A stretch of DNA of 64,000 nucleotides from assembly GCA_030066685.1 (NCBI GenBank), contig JASJBF010000033.1, positions 62,001 through 126,000 on the forward strand, given 5' to 3'. The DNA is from Kiloniellales bacterium. Its GTDB lineage: Bacteria; Pseudomonadota; Alphaproteobacteria; Kiloniellales; JAKSBE01. Of the stretch, positions 24,634 through 33,718 are shown in pieces. A program made the translations under genes and the position numbers. A model generated the notes under the pieces. The model was not told the DNA's origin. It was given only the letters and a program-made list of their open reading frames with translations, and did not search any database. The stretch's first letter is position 1. The number at the start of each line of letters is the position of its first letter.

Positions 24634-27468
24634 ATGGCCGCTCGCGAAATCCGGGGCAAGAGACGAAGCCGCGCCTTGGGCGCCACACTCGCGCTGCTGT
24701 TCTGCGGCTTGGCCGGGCCGGCGCAGGCCGAGACCGCGCAGCCCGAACGCAAGGGCCTGCGCGCGCTGGCGCCTCCCGAGAACGCGCTCCGCCTGACGCC
24801 CGGCCCCGACGGCCGGGTCCTGATGCAGCTGGACGTCGCGGCCCTGAAGCCGGAGCTTCCCGTCGCGCTCACCCTGCGGACCTTCTGGGACCGGGACGGG
24901 ACGCCTTACGACTTCGCGCTGGAGGACCCCGATGCCGAGGCGGAGGCAAAGACCGCCACCACCAAAGTCGGCCGGCCGATCCGGCTGAAGGCCGAGGGGA
25001 TCCCCGAGGGCCGGGTGGTCTGGGGCATCCTCGAGGCAGAGCAGGAGAAGATCACCCATCGCCTGCCTCTGGCTCTGGGCGCCTTCGGCCCCGCGGTCGA
25101 GGGCGCGCCGGCCGTCACCGTCTCCGCCGAGGGCGCCGCACGCCTGACCCTGGACGTCGGCCGGCACCGGGCCTTCGGCGAGACGGCGCGCTTTGAGCTG
25201 ACGCCCTTCACAGCGGCAGGGCACGAGGCGGAGGTCCGCTTCGCCACCGCGACGCCGGAACCGGGCGAGACCACGCGGGACGTCGCGCTGCCCGAGGGCC
25301 GGCAGCGGATCACGCTCGAGCTCGACGCCGCCTCGCTGCGAGCCGAGACCGCCTACAGCGGCGCGCTGCGGACCGTGATCGGCGAGCGGCGCTTCATAGA
25401 GACCGAGCTCGTCCTGACCCGGCAGAAGTGGCCGCCCGGCCCGAGTTTCCGGCCGATCCCCGACAGCAAGGGCCGGCTGCCCCTCGGGTTGACCCTGGGC
25501 GCCGTCGGCGACCAGCCGGTCCACGGCTTCTGGGTCGAGAGCGTCACCGCCGCGACGGAGGATATCGCCCCGCAGGAGCATCTCGCGATAACCCTGGACG
25601 GCGAGTCCCTCACGGAGTTCGACCCAACCCGGCCGGAAGACCTCGGACGCCGCATCCTGGAGCCCGGGGTCAGAAAGAACATCCTCGTCGAGGCCAGGAC
25701 GGACCTGCCCGCGGGAAGCCACGAGGTGACGCTCAAGATCGCCGCCCTCAACGTCGACCCGTCGCGCTGGGAGGAGGTGAAGACCACCCTGGTCGTGCCC
25801 CGGCATTGGTTCTGGCCGGTGTTCTGGCTGGTCCTGGCCGTCTTCGCGTCCTACGGCACGACCAAGTGGCTCGCCGCCATGATCCAGCGCCGCAACTTGC
25901 GCGCCCGCATCACCGAGATCCAGAAGCAGTCCTGGCTGCGCAGCGACCGCTGGGGCGCGCTGCCGGTGGTCCGAGCCTTCGGGCGGGCCAAGATGGCGGA
26001 CAAGGCCCTGAGCCATCGCTTCGGCGAGGGCCTGTCGTCCTGGCCGAAGCGGCTGAGCCGCTTCATCACGACCCCCAAGCTGATCGCCGACGAGGTCAAG
26101 GAGGTGGAGGACCGTATGGAGGTCCTCAAGCGCCTGAACGAGCTGGCGATCTACTGGAAGGCCGCGCCCTCGGCCACCGGCGTCACGGTGAGCGGCGTCG
26201 ATGACAGGATCGTCAAGCGTGCCCAGAAGGCCCTGCGCGGGATCGTCGACCGCCTCGGCCAGCTGCAGGAGCGCGAGGCGGTCGACGACGCGATCCTGGC
26301 CGACATCGCGGCCCTGGAGGCCTGGGAAGACCGCCAGAAGCTGGAGGCCGGCTACTGGGCGAGCCTGCGGGTCGACATGCAGTTGCTCCTGGACAGCGTC
26401 GACCTGGACCGCTTCGACTTCGACGACGCGCCCCGGCAGCGCCTGGCGGCGGGGCTGCGGGCGGCGCTGGAGGCCGCGCCCGACGATTCTGCCATCTCGG
26501 CCGCGCTCGACGCCGCCGAAGCGGTGGCGGAAAAGGGCGTGGGCCCGCTTCGGGAACGCCTGACCCCCCTGCCGGCCGGGATCGCCGACGCGAAGGCGAC
26601 CGAAAGCGACCTCCAGGCCCTGGAGGACAGCGATCGGGAGGTCGTGCGAAGGCTCAGGGCGGGGCTCGACCCGGGGACCGCGCCGGGGACCCTGAACGGG
26701 ATGATCCGGATGGAGCAAAGCTACATCTGGCTGAAGCTGATCTGGGAACAGCGCGGCGACGACCAGCGCCGAAGGAACCTCGTCGACCAGGTGCGCCAAG
26801 ACAGGCCCTTGGAAGAGGCCCTGAAGGAGTTCGACGAAGAGGTCTGGACGCGCCTCAAGGTGCCGGGCGTGATCAAGGTGGTGCCGCCGGACGCCCAGAG
26901 GCGGGTCGAGGAGTTCCAGCCCATCGACTTCAAGGTCGAATGCGCCGATCCGCTGGCCGACACCTACCTCTTCAAGCACGGCCTGGAGTACGAGTGGACC
27001 ATCGACTGGGGCGGCGAGCGGCTGCTCAAGCTGATTACGCGCTCGACCGTCGTGACCCAGTTCATTCCCAAGAGGGACGTCGAGGTGAAGGTCGGCGTGC
27101 TGGTCCGGCGCGGCCGGGACTCCCTGCGCATCGGGCTGCCGCCCGAGGAGCCGGAGGCCGAAACGGGGGCGGAGGCGCCCGGCGAAGCGGCCGAACCCCT
27201 TGCCTGGGCGGCACGCTTCAAGACCCACCAGACCAGCGCCTTCGACCACCTCTGGCCGACGCCGACGCCGGAGCTGATCGGGATCGCGATCGCCCTCGCC
27301 CTCGCCCTCTTGACCGGCCTGCAGTCGAACGTCTTCGCGGCGGCGCTGGTGGGCTCCTGGAAGGAGGACCTCGCCCTGATCGCCTGGGGTGTCGGCGCCG
27401 ATCAGACCAAGAACCTGCTCGCCAACCTGGACAGCCTCACCAAGGGCAAAGGGCCGGCCGGGACCTGA
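24634..27468 (+). CDS. Large membrane-anchored protein of unknown function (944 residues)
   Basis: A signal peptide (residues 1-33, ending AQAE) is followed by about 350 residues of beta-rich, Ig-like exported sequence, a transmembrane segment near residues 391-412 (FWPVFWLVLAVFASYG), about 400 residues of charged helical sequence with Arg/Glu-rich heptads, a second beta-rich domain (residues 745-830) and a final membrane segment near 880-900. The C terminus reads WKEDLALIAWGVGADQTKNL, a motif I associate with the cytosolic tail of other large membrane proteins of unknown role. The topology predicts a periplasmic N-terminal domain and a cytoplasmic middle region. I do not recognise the family. 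Convergent with the DUF1353 gene 10 bp away. Confidence 0.65.
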   Translation: MAAREIRGKRRSRALGATLALLFCGLAGPAQAETAQPERKGLRALAPPENALRLTPGPDGRVLMQLDVAALKPELPVALTLRTFWDRDGTPYDFALEDPDAEAEAKTATTKVGRPIRLKAEGIPEGRVVWGILEAEQEKITHRLPLALGAFGPAVEGAPAVTVSAEGAARLTLDVGRHRAFGETARFELTPFTAAGHEAEVRFATATPEPGETTRDVALPEGRQRITLELDAASLRAETAYSGALRTVIGERRFIETELVLTRQKWPPGPSFRPIPDSKGRLPLGLTLGAVGDQPVHGFWVESVTAATEDIAPQEHLAITLDGESLTEFDPTRPEDLGRRILEPGVRKNILVEARTDLPAGSHEVTLKIAALNVDPSRWEEVKTTLVVPRHWFWPVFWLVLAVFASYGTTKWLAAMIQRRNLRARITEIQKQSWLRSDRWGALPVVRAFGRAKMADKALSHRFGEGLSSWPKRLSRFITTPKLIADEVKEVEDRMEVLKRLNELAIYWKAAPSATGVTVSGVDDRIVKRAQKALRGIVDRLGQLQEREAVDDAILADIAALEAWEDRQKLEAGYWASLRVDMQLLLDSVDLDRFDFDDAPRQRLAAGLRAALEAAPDDSAISAALDAAEAVAEKGVGPLRERLTPLPAGIADAKATESDLQALEDSDREVVRRLRAGLDPGTAPGTLNGMIRMEQSYIWLKLIWEQRGDDQRRRNLVDQVRQDRPLEEALKEFDEEVWTRLKVPGVIKVVPPDAQRRVEEFQPIDFKVECADPLADTYLFKHGLEYEWTIDWGGERLLKLITRSTVVTQFIPKRDVEVKVGVLVRRGRDSLRIGLPPEEPEAETGAEAPGEAAEPLAWAARFKTHQTSAFDHLWPTPTPELIGIAIALALALLTGLQSNVFAAALVGSWKEDLALIAWGVGADQTKNLLANLDSLTKGKGPAGT

Positions 27469-27478
27469 CGCCCCGCGT

Positions 27479-28033
27479 TCAGCCGTCGCGGCCGTGCCCG
27501 GGGGCGACCTGGGGGAGCCAGAGCTCCATCCGGCTCTTGAGGGTGTAGCGCTTTCTGCGGAACACGCGCCAGCCGATCGGGGTGTGCACGACGTCGTAGA
27601 TCAGCTTGCGGTTCTTGACCTTCGACGCCGCCATGCCGGCGAGGAAGACGGCGTCGGCGAAGTTCCAGTCGCGCTTCTGCGCCTTGTTCCGGAAATCGGT
27701 CCAGGCCATGTAGAGGTAGTCGTGCACGATGCTCGCCTCGAGATGGGGGCCGATCGGCCCGACGAAGGACCAGAGAAGGTCCGGGACCGAGGCGAGGTCG
27801 GTGTAGAGGCCGCGCGGCGCCTTGATGGTCAGCGGGTAGGGATCGCCCGCCTTGGGGTGCACGGTCAGGCTCACGCGGAAGTTGGCGGAGAGCTGCCACA
27901 GCGATCGCGGCCTCTTGTCGACGTGGACCTTGGCGTGGCGGACGAACTTCAGCTCGTCCAGGTAGGTAAAGTCCGTGATCTTGTCGATCTCGCCCGTGGG
28001 AAAGGGGTCCGGGCCGGGGTTCCATGCTGCCAT
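27479..28033 (-). CDS. DUF1353 family protein
   Basis: A 184-residue protein with the DUF1353 core: GLYTDLASVPDLLWSFVGP at about residues 85-103 followed by EASIVHDYLYMAW and, later, FADAVFLAGM. The family is common in phages and prophages and near tail or lysis genes; its function is unknown, although the conserved His-Asp pair suggests catalysis. I see no other phage genes here. It ends 10 bp from the convergent 944-residue gene. Confidence 0.8.
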   Translation of the reverse strand: MAAWNPGPDPFPTGEIDKITDFTYLDELKFVRHAKVHVDKRPRSLWQLSANFRVSLTVHPKAGDPYPLTIKAPRGLYTDLASVPDLLWSFVGPIGPHLEASIVHDYLYMAWTDFRNKAQKRDWNFADAVFLAGMAASKVKNRKLIYDVVHTPIGWRVFRRKRYTLKSRMELWLPQVAPGHGRDG

Positions 28034-28311
28034 CGTGTCCTCCTGCAGGATCCTGCTTTGACCGCCGATCGAAGCGGCAGGCTATCCCCCGGCGGAACCC
28101 GGTGACTGTGGCTTTTCCCTCACCGCCGCAAGGGCTGGCAGGCGGCGGGTCGCCGCGCGCCATCGAATTGGTCAGGACCAAGACTCTTTGGTAAGACTTG
28201 GCGGATGAGGCGTGAACGGCCAGCGAAGCGCAGCCGCCATGGCGCCGGCCCGGACCCCGACGGGCGGATGACCGCCGGGTCACCTGCGTCCCGACGCATC
28301 GGCGGGCCGAC

Positions 28312-29565
28312 ATGAGCCACGGGCCAGCGGACGCCGCCCCCCTCCCGCCCCTCGATCTCGGCGGTCTTCCGCTCTGGCTCGTGGAGCAAGGCATGCGGGG
28401 CCTGCCGGTGGGCGAGCAAATCGCCGGGTTTTGCCGGAGAGTCTATGACGCCGGCTTTCCGATGAAGCGGGCGCAGATGGGCATGTACACGCTTCATCCC
28501 CGCTATGGCTCGCACACCTTCGTGTGGCGGCCCGGGGCCGAGGGGATAGAGCATGTTCCGCGCGAGCGCGCGATCCAAAGCCGTGACGTCTATCTGAAGA
28601 GCCCCGTCCACCATATGCGCAGCAAGGGCCTCCTGGCCCTGCGCCGGCGGCTCGATGTGGGCGACCCGGAGGAGTTCGTCCTCTTCCCCGAATTGCGCGC
28701 GGAAGGGCTGGTCGACTATGCGGCGCAGATCGTGCCCTACGACTCCACGCAGCTGGAGCTCATCGCGAAGGGACTCGACGCGGCCGGCGCGCTCGACGGG
28801 ATCTTCTTCTCCTGCGCCACCGACCGGCCCGAAGGCTTCGACGACGGCCAGCTCGACCAGGTCGTCCAGGCGCTTCCCTATCTGGCGATCTGCGCGAAAT
28901 CGCGCCTGACCTACGATGTCGCGAGCACGGTGCTCGAGACCTATCTCGGCAGGGACGCCGGTCACCGGGTGCTGACGGGCGCGATCGAGCGCGGCTCGGC
29001 CGAGGCCATCCGCGCCGTCATCTGGTTCTCCGATCTGCGCGGCTTCACCAGGCTGACCGACAGCCTGCCGCGCGACCTCCTCATCGCGGCGCTCAACGAC
29101 TATCTCGAGGCGATGGCCGAGCCGGTCCAGGCCAACAACGGTCAGATCCTCAAGTTCATGGGCGACGGCCTGCTCGCCACCTTCGACCTGACGGGGCGCG
29201 ACGATGCGGCCGTGTGCCGGGACGCCCTCGCGGCGGCGGCGGACCTGCGCGCGTCCTTTCCGGCCCTCAACGAGGCCCGCGAAGCCGCCGGAAAGCCGAT
29301 CATGGACTTCGGCTTGGCCTTGCACCTGGGCGAGGTCTTCTACGGCAATATCGGCGCCAGCGAGCGGCTCGACTTCACCGTGGTCGGACCGGCGGTCAAC
29401 GAGGCCAGCCGCATTCAAGCGCTCTGCAAGTCCCTCGACCGCAGCATCCTGATTTCCAGCACCTTTCAAGAGTCCGCCGGCAGCAAGCTCGGGCTGGAAT
29501 CCCTCGGCCTTCACGCGCTTCGCGGCGTCCGGGAGCCGCAGGAGCTCTTCGGCCTCGCGGGCTGA
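28312..29565 (+). CDS. Class III adenylate cyclase
   Basis: A 417-residue cytosolic protein. Residues 1-210 form an N-terminal sensory region of unknown type. Residues 233-400 are a class III cyclase homology domain: WFSDLRGFTRLTD with metal ligand D241, ILKFMGDGLLATF with D285 and K281 (the adenine-selecting Lys), and DFTVVGPAVNEASR with N363 and R367 as transition-state residues. The Lys and Thr at the purine-selecting positions indicate ATP rather than GTP. It produces cAMP. No receiver or HAMP domain is present. The partial protein at the window start belongs to a related signalling class but is unlinked. Confidence 0.9.
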   Translation: MSHGPADAAPLPPLDLGGLPLWLVEQGMRGLPVGEQIAGFCRRVYDAGFPMKRAQMGMYTLHPRYGSHTFVWRPGAEGIEHVPRERAIQSRDVYLKSPVHHMRSKGLLALRRRLDVGDPEEFVLFPELRAEGLVDYAAQIVPYDSTQLELIAKGLDAAGALDGIFFSCATDRPEGFDDGQLDQVVQALPYLAICAKSRLTYDVASTVLETYLGRDAGHRVLTGAIERGSAEAIRAVIWFSDLRGFTRLTDSLPRDLLIAALNDYLEAMAEPVQANNGQILKFMGDGLLATFDLTGRDDAAVCRDALAAAADLRASFPALNEAREAAGKPIMDFGLALHLGEVFYGNIGASERLDFTVVGPAVNEASRIQALCKSLDRSILISSTFQESAGSKLGLESLGLHALRGVREPQELFGLAG

Positions 29566-29901
29566 AGCGGGATCCGCCGTCGGGCGGCGCCGGATCGAGC
29601 GGGGACCGAGAACACGCTGGGCACTGCCCTTCGATAGGTCAGAGCATGATCGTCGGATCTCTTGCCTGGCGGTAGCGACCGCAGCACCTTTTCAAGCAGC
29701 GGGTCTCGAGATTCCGGCGCGAGTCCAAGACACCCCGCTTCCGCGGCGGCGCAAATCGCCCTTCTCTCGACCCTCTATGAAACAGATCAACGCACAACCC
29801 AGGATTGCCGGATAACTTGTCGACCATGGCCAATCCGATCGAGGTCTCGACGGCGACGTCGGCCCGCGGACCTCGGTCATCAGAGAGGAGGCAATCGAAA
29901 A
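29566..29901. other. Intergenic region without a recognised gene
   Basis: 336 bp between the cyclase and the exported protein. A short TCAGAGCATGATCG at about 29640 resembles one end of the palindromic repeats but has no partner arm. The open frames through it show no coding signal I trust. Confidence 0.4.
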
Positions 29902-30462
29902 ATGGTGAAACCAAGTCTCGAGGTATCGACGGTTGCGAGAAGGATCGCCGGCCTTGTCAGCAGCGCAACGGCGGCTGTCATTCTATTTCTGGCGCTGCCC
30001 GCCGCCGCGACAGATGCCAGATCTTTTGCGGATTTCGAAGTGCTTTGCCAGGTTCTGGATGAGACGGGTCTGAACGAGAAAGCGGAGTTCAGGGGCGGTG
30101 AAACGGCGATCCTGCGCCTGGCGATGAACATTCCCGAAGACGTCTACGATGATCAGATCGACGTGCAGGTCTTGGCCGAGATCAAGGTCAAGGGCTTCAA
30201 GTACCGGGTCAGGCTTCCCATCCTCGACGTCGATATCCCGGAGCGGCCCGAACGCTTTTCGATCGACGGCTATACCCCGGATCTGCAGACCTTCACCCCT
30301 TTCCGGCAACTGGACACCTTCAATGATGTCGACTTCGATGCGCAGGTTGCGGTCAAGCTCCCCGACAACGTGCCGAACACGAAGTTCACCTTGAAAGCCA
30401 TAGGGACGATCAAGGGCGCCGGTAAACAATCGTGCAAGCAGAATGTCAGGTTGATCAGATGA
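29902..30462 (+). CDS. Exported protein of unknown function
   Basis: A 186-residue protein. ATG 29902 is followed by a basic stretch (MVKPSLEVSTVARR) and a hydrophobic core ending at AAATDA, a likely Sec signal peptide. The mature part is beta-rich and acidic, with two Cys (one in FEVLCQVLD, one in KQSCKQNV near the C terminus) that could form a disulphide. Conserved-looking strands include VLAEIKVKGFKYRVRLPIL. GAGAGGAGG upstream is a good ribosome binding site. No family recognised. Confidence 0.6.
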   Translation: MVKPSLEVSTVARRIAGLVSSATAAVILFLALPAAATDARSFADFEVLCQVLDETGLNEKAEFRGGETAILRLAMNIPEDVYDDQIDVQVLAEIKVKGFKYRVRLPILDVDIPERPERFSIDGYTPDLQTFTPFRQLDTFNDVDFDAQVAVKLPDNVPNTKFTLKAIGTIKGAGKQSCKQNVRLIR

Positions 30463-30480
30463 ACTTCGGGCCGGCAGCCG

Positions 30481-30873
30481 TCACCCGCGGCTCTCGGGGA
30501 GCTCGGCATAGACCTCCAGGACGTTGCCTTCGGGGTCTGTGAAGTACAGCGTGCGGTGGCCCCAGGTTTGGTCGCGCGGCGGATCGAGCACCTCGACGCC
30601 GCAGGCCTTCAGCTCTTCGTAACAGGCGTCGACCTCGTCTTGGCCGACCCGAAAGGCGAGCTGCACCGCCGGCCCCTCGACGCGGCGGCCCTCGAAGGCG
30701 CCGTCCAGCGGCCGCAAGGCCAGCGCCGTCGTGCCGATCTGGAACCGGATCCAGTCGGCGCGTTCGTAGACGATATCGAAGCCCAGGACATCGCGATAGA
30801 AACGTCGCGCCGCCCGGAGGTCGCGGCAGGGCAGGACGACGTAGTCGAGCGACGCTATGGCTTTCAGGGACAT
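30481..30873 (-). CDS. VOC-family (glyoxalase/bleomycin-resistance fold) protein
   Basis: A 130-residue protein with the two beta-alpha-beta-beta-beta modules of the vicinal-oxygen-chelate fold: LDYVVLPCRDLRAARRFYRDVLGF at the start (this His-less variant keeps the AxxFY.DVLGF pattern) and TLYFTDPEGNVLEVYAE at the end, whose Glu is a likely metal ligand. The substrate is unknown. It starts 18 bp downstream of the mechanosensitive channel gene's stop and is probably co-transcribed with it. Confidence 0.85.
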   Translation of the reverse strand: MSLKAIASLDYVVLPCRDLRAARRFYRDVLGFDIVYERADWIRFQIGTTALALRPLDGAFEGRRVEGPAVQLAFRVGQDEVDACYEELKACGVEVLDPPRDQTWGHRTLYFTDPEGNVLEVYAELPESRG

Positions 30874-30891
30874 CGGCGGCCCGAACCCGAT

Positions 30892-33468
30892 CTAGGTTTC
30901 GCCGTCCTGGTCCGGCAGATCTTCGGGCCGCTTGCCGCCGCGCATCGGCAGGACCTTGCCCGAGGGCGCGGCGGCGGCCGCCTCCGGGGCCGCCGCCAGG
31001 GCGCCCTGCTGGTAGACATGCACGTCGCGTTGCGGGAAGGGGATGGTGATGCCCGCCTCGCGGAAGGCGGCATCGATCGCGAAGCGCAGGTCGCTCGAGA
31101 TCGCCAGGTAGTTGTTCATGTCGCGGATGAAGAAGCGCAGCTCGAACAGCAGCGCGCTGTCGCCGAAGTCCATGAACACCACATAGGGCTGCGGCCAGGG
31201 CTTGATGCCGGGATGCCCCCTGGCACAGTCGAGCAGGACTCGGCGGACCTGGTCGGTGTCCGAGCCGTAGGCGACGCCGACCTTCAGCTCGATCCGGCCG
31301 GAGCGGTCCTTGTACATCCAGTTGGTGACCCGGCCCGCGATCAGCTCGGAGTTCGGGATGATCACCGAGGCATTGGAAAAGGTCAGGATCTCGGTGCTGC
31401 GCACGCTGATGCGCTTGACCGTACCTTGGTCCTGGCCGACCACGATCCAGTCGCCGACCTTGATCGGCCGTTCGATCAGCAGGATCAGGCCCGAGACGAA
31501 GTTGTTGACGATGCTCTGCATCCCGAAGCCGATGCCGACCGAAAGCGCGCCGGCGATGATCGCAAGCCCGGACAGGTCGACGCCCGCGGTGTCGATGCCG
31601 ACCAAGGCCGCCAGCACGAAGCCGGCGTAGCCGAAGCCGGTGTTGATCGCGTTGCGCACGCCCACGTCCATGCGCGTCTGCATCAGGACGCGCCGGTTGA
31701 TGAAGCGCTGCAGGAAGCGGACCACCATGATCAGGACGACGAAGACCGCGATGCCGATCAGCACGTCGGCCGGCGAGAAGCTGCGCCCGCCGACCGAGAT
31801 CCCGGACAGGGCCCAGCCGATGCGTTCGAAGACGTTGTCCCAGCGGCCGCCCCAGAGCGGCACCAGGAAGACCACGACCGCGGAGAATATGGCGATGTCG
31901 ATCAGCAGCAGGGTCCAGACGAAGATCGGGCTGGGGGCCTCGTCCGGCGCCGGCGGCTTGTCGTCCGACGAGGTCAGGACCGCGGCCAGATCACGCGCCA
32001 GGCCGTGAAACACGACGCCGAGCAGAAGGATGCCGGTGCTGACGACCATCCGTTCGCCGATGTAGATCGCCAAGACGCCGTAACCGATGAGCGATACGGT
32101 CGGCACCGCGATGGCAAGGCCGGTGATCAGCACGCGAAACACCAGCCACCAATTGCTTCGGCCCTCGGACTCCTCCAAAGGCGGCTCCGGCGTCTCGCCG
32201 GCCCTGGCCGCCACGGCTCGCGCGTCCTCCTCCGGGGACAGCCACAGCCGATTGTCGAGGGTCGTCGCCAGGAACACCACGGCTATCGCGCCGTCCACGA
32301 CGAAGGCATAGGCGTATCGCAGCGAGAGGGAGGGCTCGACGGCCGCGAAGGAAAAGAGGATCAGCTGATCGATGCCCAAGATCACCGCGAGCGTGACCGC
32401 GCGGCGATACCAGAGGCGCGCCGCCAGATCGCCCAGATTGACCAGACGCCAGTGCGGCATGGAGGGAGACAGCAAGGCCTTGGGCAGGCCGCGCAAGAGG
32501 CTGACGGCAACCACCGCGAAGAGAACGCCGAGCGCCAGGCTCTGGAACGGCCCGAACATCAGGCCTCGGCTCAGCAGCGCGCCATAGGCGGCCGCGACCA
32601 CCAGGATCGGAATCGCGACATTCGCCGTGGTCTCGGCGAAGCCGGCCAGGACGCGCGTGCGGTAGCTCGGCTCTTCGATCTCGGGATCGCGCGCGAAGTG
32701 CCGGAGCAGCCAGCGGCGCAGGTACCAGCCGAGGGCGCCTGCCGCAAAGACGGCGATGAAGATGCCGGCGAGATAACCGCTTCCGGCCGCGCCGACTTCT
32801 GGCGAATTGTACCACTGCCCGGGCACGGTCAGGATTCGGCCGGACCAGATCGCGAGATCCGCGACGGCGCTGGACCAGGTATCGAAGGACAGCACGGAGG
32901 GAGTTCGCACCAGAAGCTCGGCCGTCAGGACCTCGCGCTGCGCGTCGGCGATCTGGTCGACCAGCAGGCCGGTCGCTTGGATCAGGACGTCGATCGACTT
33001 GAGCTGCCCCGCGGGCGTGGTCAGCAGCTCGTTGAGGTAACGCCGTTGCGACGCCACGGATTCCGCTTCCGGCGCCGCGCCCTCCGTCGGCGGCGGGCCC
33101 AGGGCATCGACCAGCGCGTTGAGCCTGGACACCTCCGTCTGCAGGGGCCTCCGGACCTCGTTCAGCTGCCGCCGCACCGCGTCGACCGTCGAATCGAGCT
33201 CGGCGAGGACGGCCGGGGAGAGGTCCGCGTCCTGGAGCTGGGCGTCGACCCGCTCGAGGATCCGGGTCCAGCGCTCGATGCGTTGCCGCAACTCCTCCTG
33301 GCCCGGCCGGGCCGGCGGCATCGCCTCGGCCGGCGCCGTTGCGGCCTCGCTCGGCACTGCGCGGGTTTCGGTCGGCGCGGCTTGGCCCGAGGTGGCTTGC
33401 GCGAAGGCCGGACCGCCGGTCGCCAGCAAGGCCGCGACCAGGGCGGGGATCAGCCAAGCGCGGGACAT
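30892..33468 (-). CDS. Large MscS-type mechanosensitive ion channel with DUF3772-like periplasmic domain
   Basis: An 858-residue protein. Signal peptide residues 1-23 (ending AFAQA); residues 55-190 are a helical coiled-coil periplasmic domain (RIERWTRILERVDAQLQD, TVDAVRRQLNEVRRPLQ) of DUF3772 type; residues 200-600 hold about nine to ten membrane segments; the MscS pore and beta domain follow at about 610-830 with GIGFGMQSIVNNFVSG and LIERPIKVGDWIVV, then FSNASVIIPNSELI. Such MscK/MscM-like channels release solutes on hypo-osmotic shock. The VOC gene follows at 18 bp. Confidence 0.92.
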   Translation of the reverse strand: MSRAWLIPALVAALLATGGPAFAQATSGQAAPTETRAVPSEAATAPAEAMPPARPGQEELRQRIERWTRILERVDAQLQDADLSPAVLAELDSTVDAVRRQLNEVRRPLQTEVSRLNALVDALGPPPTEGAAPEAESVASQRRYLNELLTTPAGQLKSIDVLIQATGLLVDQIADAQREVLTAELLVRTPSVLSFDTWSSAVADLAIWSGRILTVPGQWYNSPEVGAAGSGYLAGIFIAVFAAGALGWYLRRWLLRHFARDPEIEEPSYRTRVLAGFAETTANVAIPILVVAAAYGALLSRGLMFGPFQSLALGVLFAVVAVSLLRGLPKALLSPSMPHWRLVNLGDLAARLWYRRAVTLAVILGIDQLILFSFAAVEPSLSLRYAYAFVVDGAIAVVFLATTLDNRLWLSPEEDARAVAARAGETPEPPLEESEGRSNWWLVFRVLITGLAIAVPTVSLIGYGVLAIYIGERMVVSTGILLLGVVFHGLARDLAAVLTSSDDKPPAPDEAPSPIFVWTLLLIDIAIFSAVVVFLVPLWGGRWDNVFERIGWALSGISVGGRSFSPADVLIGIAVFVVLIMVVRFLQRFINRRVLMQTRMDVGVRNAINTGFGYAGFVLAALVGIDTAGVDLSGLAIIAGALSVGIGFGMQSIVNNFVSGLILLIERPIKVGDWIVVGQDQGTVKRISVRSTEILTFSNASVIIPNSELIAGRVTNWMYKDRSGRIELKVGVAYGSDTDQVRRVLLDCARGHPGIKPWPQPYVVFMDFGDSALLFELRFFIRDMNNYLAISSDLRFAIDAAFREAGITIPFPQRDVHVYQQGALAAAPEAAAAAPSGKVLPMRGGKRPEDLPDQDGET

Positions 33469-33566
33469 GGCGTCAGTCTGCCCATCGATCCTGATCCCTG
33501 ACTCCTTCGGGTGACCTGCCCCGGGACGCTCTGTCTACGAGCCGAACTCGGCCCCCAGCTTGCCGC

Positions 33567-33681
33567 TAGAGCGGGATGACATGAAGCCGATCCAGCTTCA
33601 TGTCTGAATCCCGCTCTCTTTCAACAGTTTAGAGCACGATTCAGACAAGAGGTCGATTCGACCTCATGTCATCGTGCTCTA
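33567..33681. repeat. Composite palindromic repeat (GCGGGATGACATG and GCACGAT units)
   Basis: Unit 1 (from TAGAGCGGGATGACATGAAG) and unit 2 (ending CATGTCATCGTGCTCTA) are joined by CTTTCAACAGTT. The whole 115-bp block is the reverse complement, with a few changes, of the block at 62152-62263. The linker is also conserved. Confidence 0.9.
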
Positions 33682-33718
33682 GGCGCCAAGATCCGGGGTC
33701 CGGGCGGTCCTGCGCCGA

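Noticed and set aside
24514-27249. A 911-codon minus-strand frame opposite the 944-residue protein
   Set aside because: Same reason: low-information Arg/Leu/Asp-rich translation, no start context and no recognisable domain.
29640-29660. TCAGAGCATGATCG resembling a palindromic-repeat end
   Set aside because: No partner arm within 150 bp, so it cannot be called a repeat copy.
30556-33501. A 981-codon plus-strand frame opposite the mechanosensitive channel
   Set aside because: Antisense shadow of a gene with clear MscS motifs.
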